From an uncultured Massilimicrobiota sp. (GTDB lineage: Bacteria; Bacillota_I; Bacilli_A; Erysipelotrichales; Coprobacillaceae), in NCBI GenBank assembly GCA_944325245.1, contig CALUZM010000001.1:1-64000 (forward strand): DNA of 64,000 nucleotides. The letters run 5' to 3'. A program made the translations under genes and the position numbers. Numbering within the stretch: position 1 is the stretch's first letter; every line of letters begins with the position of its first letter. Shown here in pieces: positions 1-8,561 of the stretch. The notes beneath the pieces are model-generated. The model was not told where the DNA came from, searched no databases, and worked only from the letters and a program-made list of their open reading frames with translations.

Positions 1-98
1 ATTCACTTTGATAAGACTTTTTCTTTTATTTTGACTATTTTCTTTATTTTTCTTTTTATTTAATTTGGCATTCAACAATTTATCACCATCAAAGTGTC

Positions 99-1406
99 TT
101 GAATGATATATGTGATACCTTAGGATATGATATCAACACAATCATTAATAAAGACTTCAATCAATCCACAAAAGTCTATACACTTGGAAAATATGATTTC
201 CCTTATATTCTTTTTGTTGGTCTTGGTGATGTCAGTGAACTGACGACTGCCAGACTTAGAAAGTTAGTTTTGAATATCTCAAAAAATATTAACGAGCCTG
301 TTCAGCTGATGACTGATCATCTTGATGAAGGTATTGACAAGCATGCCTTTGTCAGAATATGGGTAGAATCACATATCATTGCCCAGTATCAGGAATGCAA
401 GATTGGACATGATGCGAAAATGATAACTGATTTGGATATTGTATCATCAGGATATGTTGAAAAGGATATTGAAACAGGAAGAATCTATGGAGAAGGCATC
501 AACTATGCCAGAAGACTTGCTGATACACCATCTAATCTGATGACACCAGAAGACATGGTCAAAGAAGCTGTCGAACTGGCTAAGGCGTATAACATTGAAT
601 ATACAATACTCAACAAGAGTGCCTTGGAAGAAATGAAAGCAGGAGGCATTCTGTCCGTCAATCAGGGAAGTCATATACCTGCCTACATGATTGTATTGAA
701 GTATACGCATAATGGAAATGCACCACATAAAGCCGTGATAGGAAAAGGAATTACATTTGATTCAGGAGGATACAACCTGAAATCAAACAGCTATGGCATG
801 AAGTATGACATGTGTGGAGGAGCAGATGTTTTAGGAATCATGAAGATTCTTGCTGGTATCCAAGCCAAGACAAATGTTTATGGAATCATCCCAGTGACAG
901 AGAATCTGGTGAATGGAAAAGCCTATAAACCACAGGATGTCATCACAACACTATCAGGAAAGACAGTCGAAGTCGTAAGCACAGATGCAGAAGGACGACT
1001 AATCTTATGTGATGCTATCACGTATGCACAAAAACTAGGAGCTAGTCATCTTATTGATTTAGGAACCTTGACTGGACCAGCCTTGGGGGATGTTTATACT
1101 GCTGTTTTCGCTAATGATGATGCCTATTATCAAGAATTTGAACAAGCCATGAAAGCAGCCGATGAAAAAGGATGGCGATTACCAATGGATGATGAATACC
1201 TTGAAAAACTCCAATCCAACAGCGCTGATTTCAAGAATGGTCCTATGACTTTTGGTGGAGAAGCCAGCGGGGCAGCCTGCTTGTTGAATGAATTTGTGGA
1301 AGATGGCATCAAATGGATTCACTTAGATATTGCTGCCACTGCTAAAACACCTGATGGCGCAACTGGTGCTATGATTCGAAGTATTGTTGAATTATTAAAA
1401 CCATAA
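99..1406 (+). CDS. M17-family leucyl aminopeptidase (5' end uncertain)
   Basis: Cytosolic metallo-aminopeptidase of the leucyl aminopeptidase family, which removes N-terminal residues from peptides using two metal ions. The C-terminal catalytic domain is intact: GKGITFDSGG (metal-binding Lys and Asp), MKYDMCGGAD (Asp), STDAEGRL (the family signature, with Asp, Glu and Arg) and LGTLTGPALGD. The first ~130 residues are the poorly conserved N-terminal domain. The only start in this frame is a TTG at 99 with no ribosome-binding site, and at 435 aa the protein is shorter than the usual ~480-500 aa. The sequence before it is T-rich and appears to continue the protein in other frames, so the 5' end is either frameshifted or wrongly read. 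Family assignment is firm; whether the gene is functional is open. Confidence 0.85.
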   Translation: MNDICDTLGYDINTIINKDFNQSTKVYTLGKYDFPYILFVGLGDVSELTTARLRKLVLNISKNINEPVQLMTDHLDEGIDKHAFVRIWVESHIIAQYQECKIGHDAKMITDLDIVSSGYVEKDIETGRIYGEGINYARRLADTPSNLMTPEDMVKEAVELAKAYNIEYTILNKSALEEMKAGGILSVNQGSHIPAYMIVLKYTHNGNAPHKAVIGKGITFDSGGYNLKSNSYGMKYDMCGGADVLGIMKILAGIQAKTNVYGIIPVTENLVNGKAYKPQDVITTLSGKTVEVVSTDAEGRLILCDAITYAQKLGASHLIDLGTLTGPALGDVYTAVFANDDAYYQEFEQAMKAADEKGWRLPMDDEYLEKLQSNSADFKNGPMTFGGEASGAACLLNEFVEDGIKWIHLDIAATAKTPDGATGAMIRSIVELLKP

Positions 1407-1416
1407 AGACGATGAA

Positions 1417-1448
1417 AAACCAATGAGGCTTATGGTCTCATTGGTTTT
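1417..1448. terminator. Bidirectional intrinsic terminator
   Basis: Inverted repeat AAAACCAATGAG / CTCATTGGTTTT between two convergent genes, with A and T runs outside the stem, so it can serve both strands. The stop codon of the minus-strand ABC gene lies within the right arm. Confidence 0.75.
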
Positions 1449-3306
1449 ATTCTAACTCAAATTGTCCTGTATATAATTGATAATAACGTCCTTTTTGTGC
1501 AATCAATTCATCATGACTCCCACGTTCAATAATTTGACCATGATCTAACACCATAATCGCATCTGAATTTCTGACCGTTGATAATCTATGGGCAATCACA
1601 AAAACTGTTCGATTTTCCATTAAACGATCCATACCTTTTTCAATCAGCTTTTCTGTACGTGTATCAATTGAGCTTGTCGCTTCATCCAATATTAAAACAG
1701 GTGGATCTGCGATAGCAGCTCTGGCAATAGCTAATAACTGACGTTGTCCTTGTGAAAGGTTAGCCCCATCTCCACTTAACATTGTTTCATAACCATTTGG
1801 CAAACGCTTAATAAAACTATGTGCATTGGCCAGTTTCGCAGCCTCAATAACTTCATCTATTGTGGCATCTAGTTTTCCATAACGGATATTATCAGCAATT
1901 GTCCCTGTAAATAAATGCGTATCCTGTAAAACAATAGAAATAGAATGTCTTAAATCATCTTTCTTAATTAATTTGACATCAATACCATCATAAGTAATAC
2001 TACCACTATGAATGTCATAAAAACGATTAATTAGATTTGTGATGGTTGTTTTACCAGCTCCTGTACTTCCAACAAAGGCGATTTTTTGACCAGGCTTTGC
2101 AAACAAATTAATATTTTTTAAGATAGGAACATTTTCCTCATAACCAAAGACAACATCATGGAAGCGAACATCTCCTTTTAACTCTACAAGTTCAACACTT
2201 CCATCATCACGAGGATGACGCCATGCCCAATATCCTGTGTGCTCCTGACATTCATAAAGCGTTCCATCTTTATGTTTTCTTACTCTTGTGAGAGTGACTT
2301 TACCGTCATCTCTTTCTGGCTTTTCTTCCATCATTGCGAAAATACGCTCTGCCCCAGCCATTGCAGCTAAAATAAAATTCAACTGTTGCGTGAATTGATT
2401 AATAGGTTGAGCTGTCTGTCTGACAAAAACCAAATAAGAAGACAAACTTCCCAGATCCATCATACCACCAATTGTTAAAAATCCTCCGATACACGCTACA
2501 ATAGCATAATTAAAATAGGAAATACTCACAACAGTTGGTATGGTACGTCCAGAATATGTCAATGCACTGGTTGCTGCCTGTTGTAAAATTTCATTACGGC
2601 GATTAAACTCTTCAATATTATCCTGTTCATGATTAAATACTTTGACGACTTTGACACCATCGACCATTTCTTCAATAAAACCATTCAAATCTCCCAAAGC
2701 ATCCTGTTGTTTTGAGAAATAGTGTTTACTACGTTTTGTCAGATATTGAATCATAAAATACATAATCAACATACAAGCAAAAACAATCAATGAAAGTTGC
2801 CAGCTTAATACAAAGATCAAAACTAATGTTCCGACAATCATAATGAAACTTTGAATCAAATTATCAAAACAGTTATTCAAAGCATCTTGAACAGTATCCA
2901 AGTCATTAGTAAAATGACTCATAATTTCACCATGAGTATGACTATCAAAATAACGAATTGGTAATTTCTGTGTTTTTTCAAACAAATCTTGTCGCATCTC
3001 TTTCACAATCTTTTGAGCAGTATGCACCATCAACTGTTTATATATAGCTGTGGAAGTTGCTCCAATAAGATAGACAACAATCATAAAAATAATAAATGAA
3101 ACCAACCCCTGATAATCCCCAGGCATAAGATAACGATTAATGACCGTACGAATTTGAAAAGTCCCCCAAAGATTAATTCCTGTACTTACGACAACCAATA
3201 CAGCAACACATGATAAAGAATATTTATGATATCCAATATATTTTTTAAAGGAACTTAATGTCTTCATCATATCTTGAGGCTTTGCATTTGTAATTTGTCT
3301 TGCCAT
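1447..3306 (-). CDS. ABC exporter half-transporter, catalytically complete ATPase
   Basis: Type IV ABC exporter subunit: six membrane helices (about residues 25-320) followed by an ATPase domain. Walker A is GSTGAGKTT and Walker B LILDEATSSID with the catalytic Glu; the signature loop is LSQGQ rather than LSGGQ. It pairs with the preceding gene, whose start-stop overlap is a single base (TAATG). In heterodimeric exporters such as TM287/288, one subunit has the degenerate Walker B and the other the degenerate signature loop; exactly this split is seen here. A charged insertion of roughly 50 residues (about 332-382) sits between the membrane and ATPase domains, which is unusual. The likely role is efflux of drugs or lipids; the substrate cannot be read from the sequence. 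Confidence 0.9.
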   Translation of the reverse strand: MARQITNAKPQDMMKTLSSFKKYIGYHKYSLSCVAVLVVVSTGINLWGTFQIRTVINRYLMPGDYQGLVSFIIFMIVVYLIGATSTAIYKQLMVHTAQKIVKEMRQDLFEKTQKLPIRYFDSHTHGEIMSHFTNDLDTVQDALNNCFDNLIQSFIMIVGTLVLIFVLSWQLSLIVFACMLIMYFMIQYLTKRSKHYFSKQQDALGDLNGFIEEMVDGVKVVKVFNHEQDNIEEFNRRNEILQQAATSALTYSGRTIPTVVSISYFNYAIVACIGGFLTIGGMMDLGSLSSYLVFVRQTAQPINQFTQQLNFILAAMAGAERIFAMMEEKPERDDGKVTLTRVRKHKDGTLYECQEHTGYWAWRHPRDDGSVELVELKGDVRFHDVVFGYEENVPILKNINLFAKPGQKIAFVGSTGAGKTTITNLINRFYDIHSGSITYDGIDVKLIKKDDLRHSISIVLQDTHLFTGTIADNIRYGKLDATIDEVIEAAKLANAHSFIKRLPNGYETMLSGDGANLSQGQRQLLAIARAAIADPPVLILDEATSSIDTRTEKLIEKGMDRLMENRTVFVIAHRLSTVRNSDAIMVLDHGQIIERGSHDELIAQKGRYYQLYTGQFELE

Positions 3307-5030
3307 TATAAACCAGCTCCTTCCAATTGAGAATAATAAATATCTTGGTAAATATGATCATGTGCCAATAACTCATCATGTGTTCCGATTGCGTGAATAT
3401 GACCATCATCTAAAATCACAATCTGATCTGCATGCATAACACTTGAGACTCTTTGCGCTATAATAATTTTTGTTGTATCTTTCAGTGAGGCCAATCCTTC
3501 TCGAATACTTGCTTCTGTGGCACTGTCCACAGCACTTGTTGAATCATCGAGAATCAAGACTTTTGGTCTTTTCAATAACGCTCTAGCAATGCACAATCTT
3601 TGTTTCTGTCCCCCAGAAACATTGACACCTCCTTGTCCCATATCTGTCTCATATCCATTAGGAAAATTGTTGATAAATTCATCGACACAGGCAATATGAC
3701 ATGCCCACTGAATATCTTCATCTGTTGCTTCTTTATTCCCCCAAAGCAGATTTTCTCTAATCGTACCACTAAACAATGTATTCTTCTGTAAAACCATCCC
3801 AACACTATCTCTTAAATGTTCTACGGAATAATCTTTGACATTATGTCCATCTACCAAGACTTCTCCATCACTCACATCATAAAGTCTTGGTATCAGTTGA
3901 ACAAGACTGGTTTTTGCAGAGCCTGTTCCACCTAAAATACCGATTGTTGAGCCACTTGGAATATGCAAATCAATATCAGTTAACACATATTCTTTAGCAG
4001 TTGATTTATATTTGAAATAAACATGATGAAAATCAATACATCCATGTTCAACAGTTAAAGATGTATTTTGAGGGTCATGGATATCAGGAACCTCATCTAA
4101 AACTTCAATAATACGTTCACAGCTGGCAATAGAACGTGTCAGCATTAAGAAAACATTTGAAATCATCATTAATGCATTTAAAATCTGTAAGACATAGCTT
4201 AAAAATCCTGTTAACTCTCCTACCTGCATCGTTCCATTCAAGATCATCTGTCCACCAAAGAAAAGAATAGATACAATTGTTAAATACATGACATATTGAA
4301 ATAATGGCATATTCCAAACAGAAGTTCGAAACGCTTTTTCACTATTTTCCTTTAATCCATCATTCATTTTTTCAAACTTCTCTGATTCATAGCCTTCTCT
4401 TACATACGATTTAACAACACGCATCGCATTTAAGTTTTCTTGGACAACAGTATTGATATTATCAACACTTGATTGCATCAGTCTATATAATGGCCCTACT
4501 TTTCTGACAATGATAAACAAACCGATGCCTAAAATAGGTGTGGCAACCAAGAAAATCAATGCTAGTCTGGCATTGATTGTAAAAGTAAAAAATAATGCCA
4601 GTAAAAGCATAAAAGGTGCTCTGACCAATGGTCTAATCCCATTGCAGATAGCATTTTGAATAATAATAACATCACTTGTTAAACGTGTAATTAAAGATGA
4701 TGTTGAAAAATGATCAGTATTCGCAAATGAAAAATTCTGAACTTTTTCAAATTCATCTTTTCTGATTTCTGCTCCAAATCCCTGTCCTGCAATTGCTGCA
4801 AAACGCGCATACATAACACCTAAAAAGTATGCAATAACGGCACAAACGACCATAAGAATCCCTTGCATGACAATATAATGAATATCTTTATTTGCTACTC
4901 CTATATCTATGATATTGGCCATCAGCATTGGAATCACAAGTTCAAATACGGCTTCACTAATAATACAAATACATGCCAAAATAAAATATTTACGATATTT
5001 CTTGGCATATGGCAACAAACGTTTAATCAT
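3306..5030 (-). CDS. ABC exporter half-transporter, degenerate ATPase site
   Basis: Partner of the following gene in a heterodimeric ABC exporter. Residues ~15-310 form the six-helix membrane domain and the rest the ATPase domain. Walker A is GGTGSAKTS, the signature loop is the canonical VSGGQ, and Walker B ends LILDDSTSAVD, with Asp in place of the catalytic Glu. This is the hallmark of the non-hydrolytic site in heterodimeric exporters. It lies 10 bases downstream of a MarR-type regulator gene and is surely cotranscribed with it, so expression of the exporter is expected to be controlled by that repressor. Length (574 aa) is normal for the family. Confidence 0.9.
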   Translation of the reverse strand: MIKRLLPYAKKYRKYFILACICIISEAVFELVIPMLMANIIDIGVANKDIHYIVMQGILMVVCAVIAYFLGVMYARFAAIAGQGFGAEIRKDEFEKVQNFSFANTDHFSTSSLITRLTSDVIIIQNAICNGIRPLVRAPFMLLLALFFTFTINARLALIFLVATPILGIGLFIIVRKVGPLYRLMQSSVDNINTVVQENLNAMRVVKSYVREGYESEKFEKMNDGLKENSEKAFRTSVWNMPLFQYVMYLTIVSILFFGGQMILNGTMQVGELTGFLSYVLQILNALMMISNVFLMLTRSIASCERIIEVLDEVPDIHDPQNTSLTVEHGCIDFHHVYFKYKSTAKEYVLTDIDLHIPSGSTIGILGGTGSAKTSLVQLIPRLYDVSDGEVLVDGHNVKDYSVEHLRDSVGMVLQKNTLFSGTIRENLLWGNKEATDEDIQWACHIACVDEFINNFPNGYETDMGQGGVNVSGGQKQRLCIARALLKRPKVLILDDSTSAVDSATEASIREGLASLKDTTKIIIAQRVSSVMHADQIVILDDGHIHAIGTHDELLAHDHIYQDIYYSQLEGAGL

Positions 5031-5040
5031 TATACCCCTC

Positions 5041-5469
5041 CTATAAAATCTTTTTCCCTGTTAAATTCGTATACATTCTTGATAAATAACTTTGAAACTG
5101 TTTCTTTTCTTCCAAGCTAAAACCTTGTAAAGAAATATCTTCCACTTCCATACAGTGTGCTTCCCATTTCTGTAAAGCATCTCTTCCTACATCTGTCAAA
5201 TTAATCTGATAAGCACGCTTATTTTGAGGATTGATATTGCGTATAACCATTCCTTTTTCTTCAAGGTTATCAAGCATTTTACTAACAGTTGCACATTCCA
5301 CATCACATTCTTTCGCAATGTCCTTTAATTTACAATTTTCATGACTTTGAATATAACGCAAAACTTTTGGTTGTCCTGGTGACAATTGAAAGACGTCCAT
5401 ATTCGCCCGATTTTTTTGTCGTTGTGCATGAAATGCCTTAAACAGTAATGTATGTAAAGGTATTTCCAT
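5041..5469 (-). CDS. MarR-family transcriptional repressor
   Basis: A 142-residue winged-helix regulator, first gene of the operon with the two exporter subunits. The central part (about residues 30-100) has the MarR pattern: QPKVLRYIQ, then KLKDIAKECDVECATVSKMLDNLEEKGMV as recognition helix region, then a wing with NPQNKRAYQINLTDVG. MarR proteins bind palindromic DNA as dimers and release it on binding small molecules. A promoter carrying three copies of a palindromic half-site lies directly upstream, which strongly suggests autoregulation and ligand-induced expression of the exporter. Confidence 0.9.
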   Translation of the reverse strand: MEIPLHTLLFKAFHAQRQKNRANMDVFQLSPGQPKVLRYIQSHENCKLKDIAKECDVECATVSKMLDNLEEKGMVIRNINPQNKRAYQINLTDVGRDALQKWEAHCMEVEDISLQGFSLEEKKQFQSYLSRMYTNLTGKKIL

Positions 5470-5491
5470 GAAAAGCCTCCTTTCATTAGCT

Positions 5492-5542
5492 TACTAAATA
5501 TTAGTATACTAACAATTATAAACCTGTTCATCTTTTTATCAA
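5492..5542 (-). promoter_or_regulatory. Promoter and probable MarR operator
   Basis: On the minus strand there is TTGATA (5537-5542), a 16-bp spacer and TATAAT (5515-5520). Directly downstream are three half-sites in the order TACTAA-ATA-TTAGTA-TACTAA (5492-5512 on the plus strand), which include the perfect palindrome TTAGTATACTAA (5501-5512). A repressor bound here would cover the transcription start of the marR-ABC operon. Confidence 0.7.
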
Positions 5543-5564
5543 GAGAAAATGTATGTTATTTCAT

Positions 5565-5593
5565 TTGCTTGTTAAATTTGCGAGTGCTATAAT
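5565..5593 (+). promoter_or_regulatory. Promoter of the CobW operon
   Basis: TTGCTT (5565-5570), a 17-bp spacer and TATAAT (5588-5593), 25 bases before the start codon. A Shine-Dalgarno sequence AAGAAGG follows at 5604-5610. I see no clear Zur or Fur box. Confidence 0.6.
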
Positions 5594-5618
5594 ACAAAAC
5601 AGAAAGAAGGTCGAATAA

Positions 5619-6725
5619 ATGAGTAAAGTAGATATTATTTCTGGTTTCTTAGGAGCTGGAAAGACAACATTAATCAAAAAGCTTATTCAAGATTGTTTAG
5701 GAAATGAAAAAGTTGTTTTAATTGAAAATGAATTTGGTGAAATTGGTATAGATGGAAGCTTCTTAAAAGAAGCTGGAATTGAAATTACAGAAATGAACTC
5801 TGGATGCATTTGTTGTTCATTAGTTGGTGATTTTAGCGAAGCTTTAAAGCAAGTTGTTGCTCAATATCATCCTGATCGTATTATTATTGAACCATCAGGA
5901 GTAGGTAAACTTTCTGATGTCATTAAAGCTGTTCAAAATGTTCACAGTGAAGAACTCGAATTGAATAGTTTCTGTACTGTTATTGATGTGAAGAAATGTA
6001 AAACATATTCATTGAATTTTGGAGAATTCTTCAATAATCAGATTGAATATGCTTCTACTATTATTTTAAGTCGTACTCAGGATGTCCAACAAGATAAGAT
6101 TCAGGAAGCTATTGATATTATTAAATCTATGAATACAACAGCTGCCATTATCACAACACCTTGGGATGAATTAAGTAGCGAAACGATTTTACAAACAATG
6201 GAGAATCAAAATTCTTTACAAGATATCTTAATGAAAGAAGCAGATATTTGTCCAGAATGTGGTCATCATCATGAACATGGTGAACATTGCCATCACCACG
6301 AACATCATCATGAACATGGCGAACATTGTCATCATCATGATGAACATCATGAATGTTGTCACCATCATCACCACGACCATGAAGAATGCCATCACGAGCA
6401 TCACCATGACCATGAATGCGGGTGTGGTCATCACCACCATCATGCTGATGAAGTATTTACAAGTTTAGGAAAAGAAACTATTCATACTTATACACACGAA
6501 CAATTAGACAAAATTCTTCAGATTTTATCTTCATCTCATGATTATGGAGATATCTTGCGTGCTAAAGGTATTTTACCTACACCAGATAAGAAATGGTTAC
6601 ATTTTGATTTAGTGCCTGGAGAATATGAAATTCGTTATGGTAGTGCTGATTATACTGGTCGTCTTTGTGTGATTGGTAAAGATTTATTAGAAGATAAAAT
6701 TTGTGAATTGTTTGGAGTAGAATAA
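5619..6725 (+). CDS. CobW/COG0523 GTPase metallochaperone with His-rich segment
   Basis: Member of the G3E GTPase family COG0523, whose members deliver zinc, cobalt or other metals to target proteins. The G domain occupies residues 1-200: Walker A GFLGAGKTT, the metal-binding GCICC motif near residue 65, and a switch EPSGVGK. Residues ~208-277 form a dense His/Cys/Glu segment (runs of HHEH, HCHHH, CCHHHHHD, CGCGHHHHH) able to hold many metal ions. The C-terminal CobW domain (about 290-365) ends with a beta-rich region. It overlaps the next gene by one base (TAATG). His-rich tails are common in zinc- or nickel-handling COG0523 proteins; the metal here is not determined. Confidence 0.9.
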   Translation: MSKVDIISGFLGAGKTTLIKKLIQDCLGNEKVVLIENEFGEIGIDGSFLKEAGIEITEMNSGCICCSLVGDFSEALKQVVAQYHPDRIIIEPSGVGKLSDVIKAVQNVHSEELELNSFCTVIDVKKCKTYSLNFGEFFNNQIEYASTIILSRTQDVQQDKIQEAIDIIKSMNTTAAIITTPWDELSSETILQTMENQNSLQDILMKEADICPECGHHHEHGEHCHHHEHHHEHGEHCHHHDEHHECCHHHHHDHEECHHEHHHDHECGCGHHHHHADEVFTSLGKETIHTYTHEQLDKILQILSSSHDYGDILRAKGILPTPDKKWLHFDLVPGEYEIRYGSADYTGRLCVIGKDLLEDKICELFGVE

Positions 6726-7666
6726 TGAATACAAGAATCTATTTATTTACAGGATTTTTAGATAGCGGAAAATCTTCATTTATTATTGATACAATTACGA
6801 CAACAGATTTCTGCAGCAACGAAAAGACTTTATTAATTGTCAGTGAACAAGGTGAAAAAGAATATAATCAGGAAGACATTGAATCATTTAATTGTGATTT
6901 GGTATATATTCATAAAGAAGATGAATTCAACCTTGATTTTTTAACTGAAATGGAAAAGAAATATCATCCAACTCAAGTTTTAATGGAAGTCAATGGTATG
7001 TTTAATGTTGATCATCTTATTGAATGTGATAAACCTGAAGGTTGGGAAGTTGTCCAAGTTTTAACAACTATCAATGCTCAAACTTTTGCTTTGTATATTC
7101 AAAATATGCGTTCTTTATTATATCAACATGTTGTTCATAGTGATTTATTGATTTTTAACAGAATTGATGATTCTATTAAAAAATCATTCCTTAGAAATAA
7201 TATTAAAGCTATCAATTCTACATGTCAGATTATCTATGAAAAAGAAGATGGTACTGTCAATACTTTAGAAGATGATGAATTACCATTCGATATTCATCAA
7301 GATTATATTAACGTTTTAGATCATGATTTCGGTCTTTTCTGTATGGATGCTTTAGATCATCCTGATAAATATAATCACAAGAAAGTGACTCTGAGAGGTA
7401 AATTCATTGGCCGTGATAAACAGTTAGAAGATGGTTTTGTGTTAGGACGTTTAGCTATGGTTTGTTGTGAAGAAGATACATCTTTAATTGGTATGGTTTG
7501 TGAACATCCATCTGCTAAACAACTGATTCCTAATGAATGGATTGAAGTTACAGGAACAATTGATGTTCAATATGATCCAGATATCAATGGAAATTTCTGT
7601 TTATTAAAAGTGGATGACTTAAAAGTCATTCCACCATTAAAAAATGAATATGTAACTTTTGATTAG
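6725..7666 (+). CDS. CobW-like GTPase fused to YcgQ/DUF1980-like C-terminal domain
   Basis: Second COG0523-type protein in the operon. The N-terminal ~190 residues have a modified Walker A, GFLDSGKSS, and keep a G-domain layout, but the CxCC metal motif is missing. From about residue 205 the sequence changes to an OB-like beta domain with KVTLRGKF, RLAMVCCEED, GMVCEH and WIEVTGTID. This arrangement (conserved CC, then a WIxVxG motif) is how I recall the C-terminal half of the YcgQ/TIGR03943 (DUF1980) proteins that accompany YcgR-type permeases and COG0523 GTPases. No permease gene is adjacent. The domain call for the C-terminus is from pattern memory and less certain than the GTPase part. Confidence 0.75.
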   Translation: MNTRIYLFTGFLDSGKSSFIIDTITTTDFCSNEKTLLIVSEQGEKEYNQEDIESFNCDLVYIHKEDEFNLDFLTEMEKKYHPTQVLMEVNGMFNVDHLIECDKPEGWEVVQVLTTINAQTFALYIQNMRSLLYQHVVHSDLLIFNRIDDSIKKSFLRNNIKAINSTCQIIYEKEDGTVNTLEDDELPFDIHQDYINVLDHDFGLFCMDALDHPDKYNHKKVTLRGKFIGRDKQLEDGFVLGRLAMVCCEEDTSLIGMVCEHPSAKQLIPNEWIEVTGTIDVQYDPDINGNFCLLKVDDLKVIPPLKNEYVTFD

Positions 7667-7687
7667 AGGATGCATATCCTCTTTTTC
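7665..7687. terminator. Intrinsic terminator after the CobW operon
   Basis: Perfect stem AGAGGAT / ATCCTCT with a GCAT loop, followed by T5. It begins within the stop codon region of the second CobW gene and also faces the 3' end of the convergent PAP2 gene. Confidence 0.8.
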
Positions 7688-8561
7688 ATTTCTCATAAAA
7701 TCTCGTCTTTGATTTTTTAAAAACAAACTGTACTATGACGATTTGTATCATAAGACATATAGCCATACCTACAACAACATCTGTTAAAAAATGAGCCCCC
7801 ATAATAATTCTTGAAAAAGCAACCAAAAAAGTAAAACAAACTCCTATAAAAAATAATAAATTTTCTTTTCCTTTTAATCTTTTATCAAGTAAAGGCCACG
7901 TGCATAATATCATCGCACAAGCAGCATTGGCCGTATGAGCTGATGGAAATGATTTAAATTCCTCACTTGATATACCTGATGCCATCAGTTGTTCTTTGAT
8001 AGAATTTCCTATAACCCACCAAGGCTGAAAACTCACATCATTGCGACTGCTAATCAATCTCATACGAGGTCTTTCCCATACAATTTTAATCCCATTAATG
8101 ACAAGCTGTTCAATCACAACAACTAATAAAATGAAAAGCACAATCTTTTTTATTGTCTCATGAGAAACATGAAGGCTCAACTGATAAACCAATACATCAA
8201 CAATTCCTACAATACCAATAGCTATTACTAAGCTTAATAATGTTGTCATTTCAGGAATATATAATAATGGCCCCAATGTCATTCCTATCACTGCAATAAG
8301 ATTGAAAAGAAACGCTAGTGCATAATAAAATATCATTTTTATTTTCATGCTCTGATCTATCATACGTAATAATAAAGTTCCTGCCACTGCCATACATAAT
8401 AAAGCAGGCAAATGCCCATAACTAGCCAAGAAAACACCAAAGATGTTATAAGGATCATAGAAAAACAGCGAAATTTGATAATCCCAAAGAGATCCTATCC
8501 CCATTAAAACAAATAAAATCATACCCAAAATGACACAATACTTTTTCTTATATATGTCCAT
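7686..8561 (-). CDS. PAP2-family membrane phosphatase
   Basis: Integral membrane phosphatase of the PAP2 superfamily, acting on lipid phosphates such as phosphatidic acid or undecaprenyl pyrophosphate. The three family motifs are in order near the C-terminal half: KIVWERPRM (KxxxxxxRP-type), FPSAHTANA (PSxH) and SRIIMGAHFLTDVVVG (SRxxxxxHxxxD). About seven hydrophobic segments span the protein; the N-terminal half adds membrane helices beyond the core. It stands alone between two convergent or unrelated genes. The substrate is not shown by the sequence. Confidence 0.85.
   Translation of the reverse strand: MDIYKKKYCVILGMILFVLMGIGSLWDYQISLFFYDPYNIFGVFLASYGHLPALLCMAVAGTLLLRMIDQSMKIKMIFYYALAFLFNLIAVIGMTLGPLLYIPEMTTLLSLVIAIGIVGIVDVLVYQLSLHVSHETIKKIVLFILLVVVIEQLVINGIKIVWERPRMRLISSRNDVSFQPWWVIGNSIKEQLMASGISSEEFKSFPSAHTANAACAMILCTWPLLDKRLKGKENLLFFIGVCFTFLVAFSRIIMGAHFLTDVVVGMAICLMIQIVIVQFVFKKSKTRFYEK

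Noticed and set aside
6228-6468. Met/Ile-rich open frames opposite and beside the His-rich CobW segment
   Set aside because: They mirror His codons in other frames; composition is artificial and no ribosome-binding site exists.
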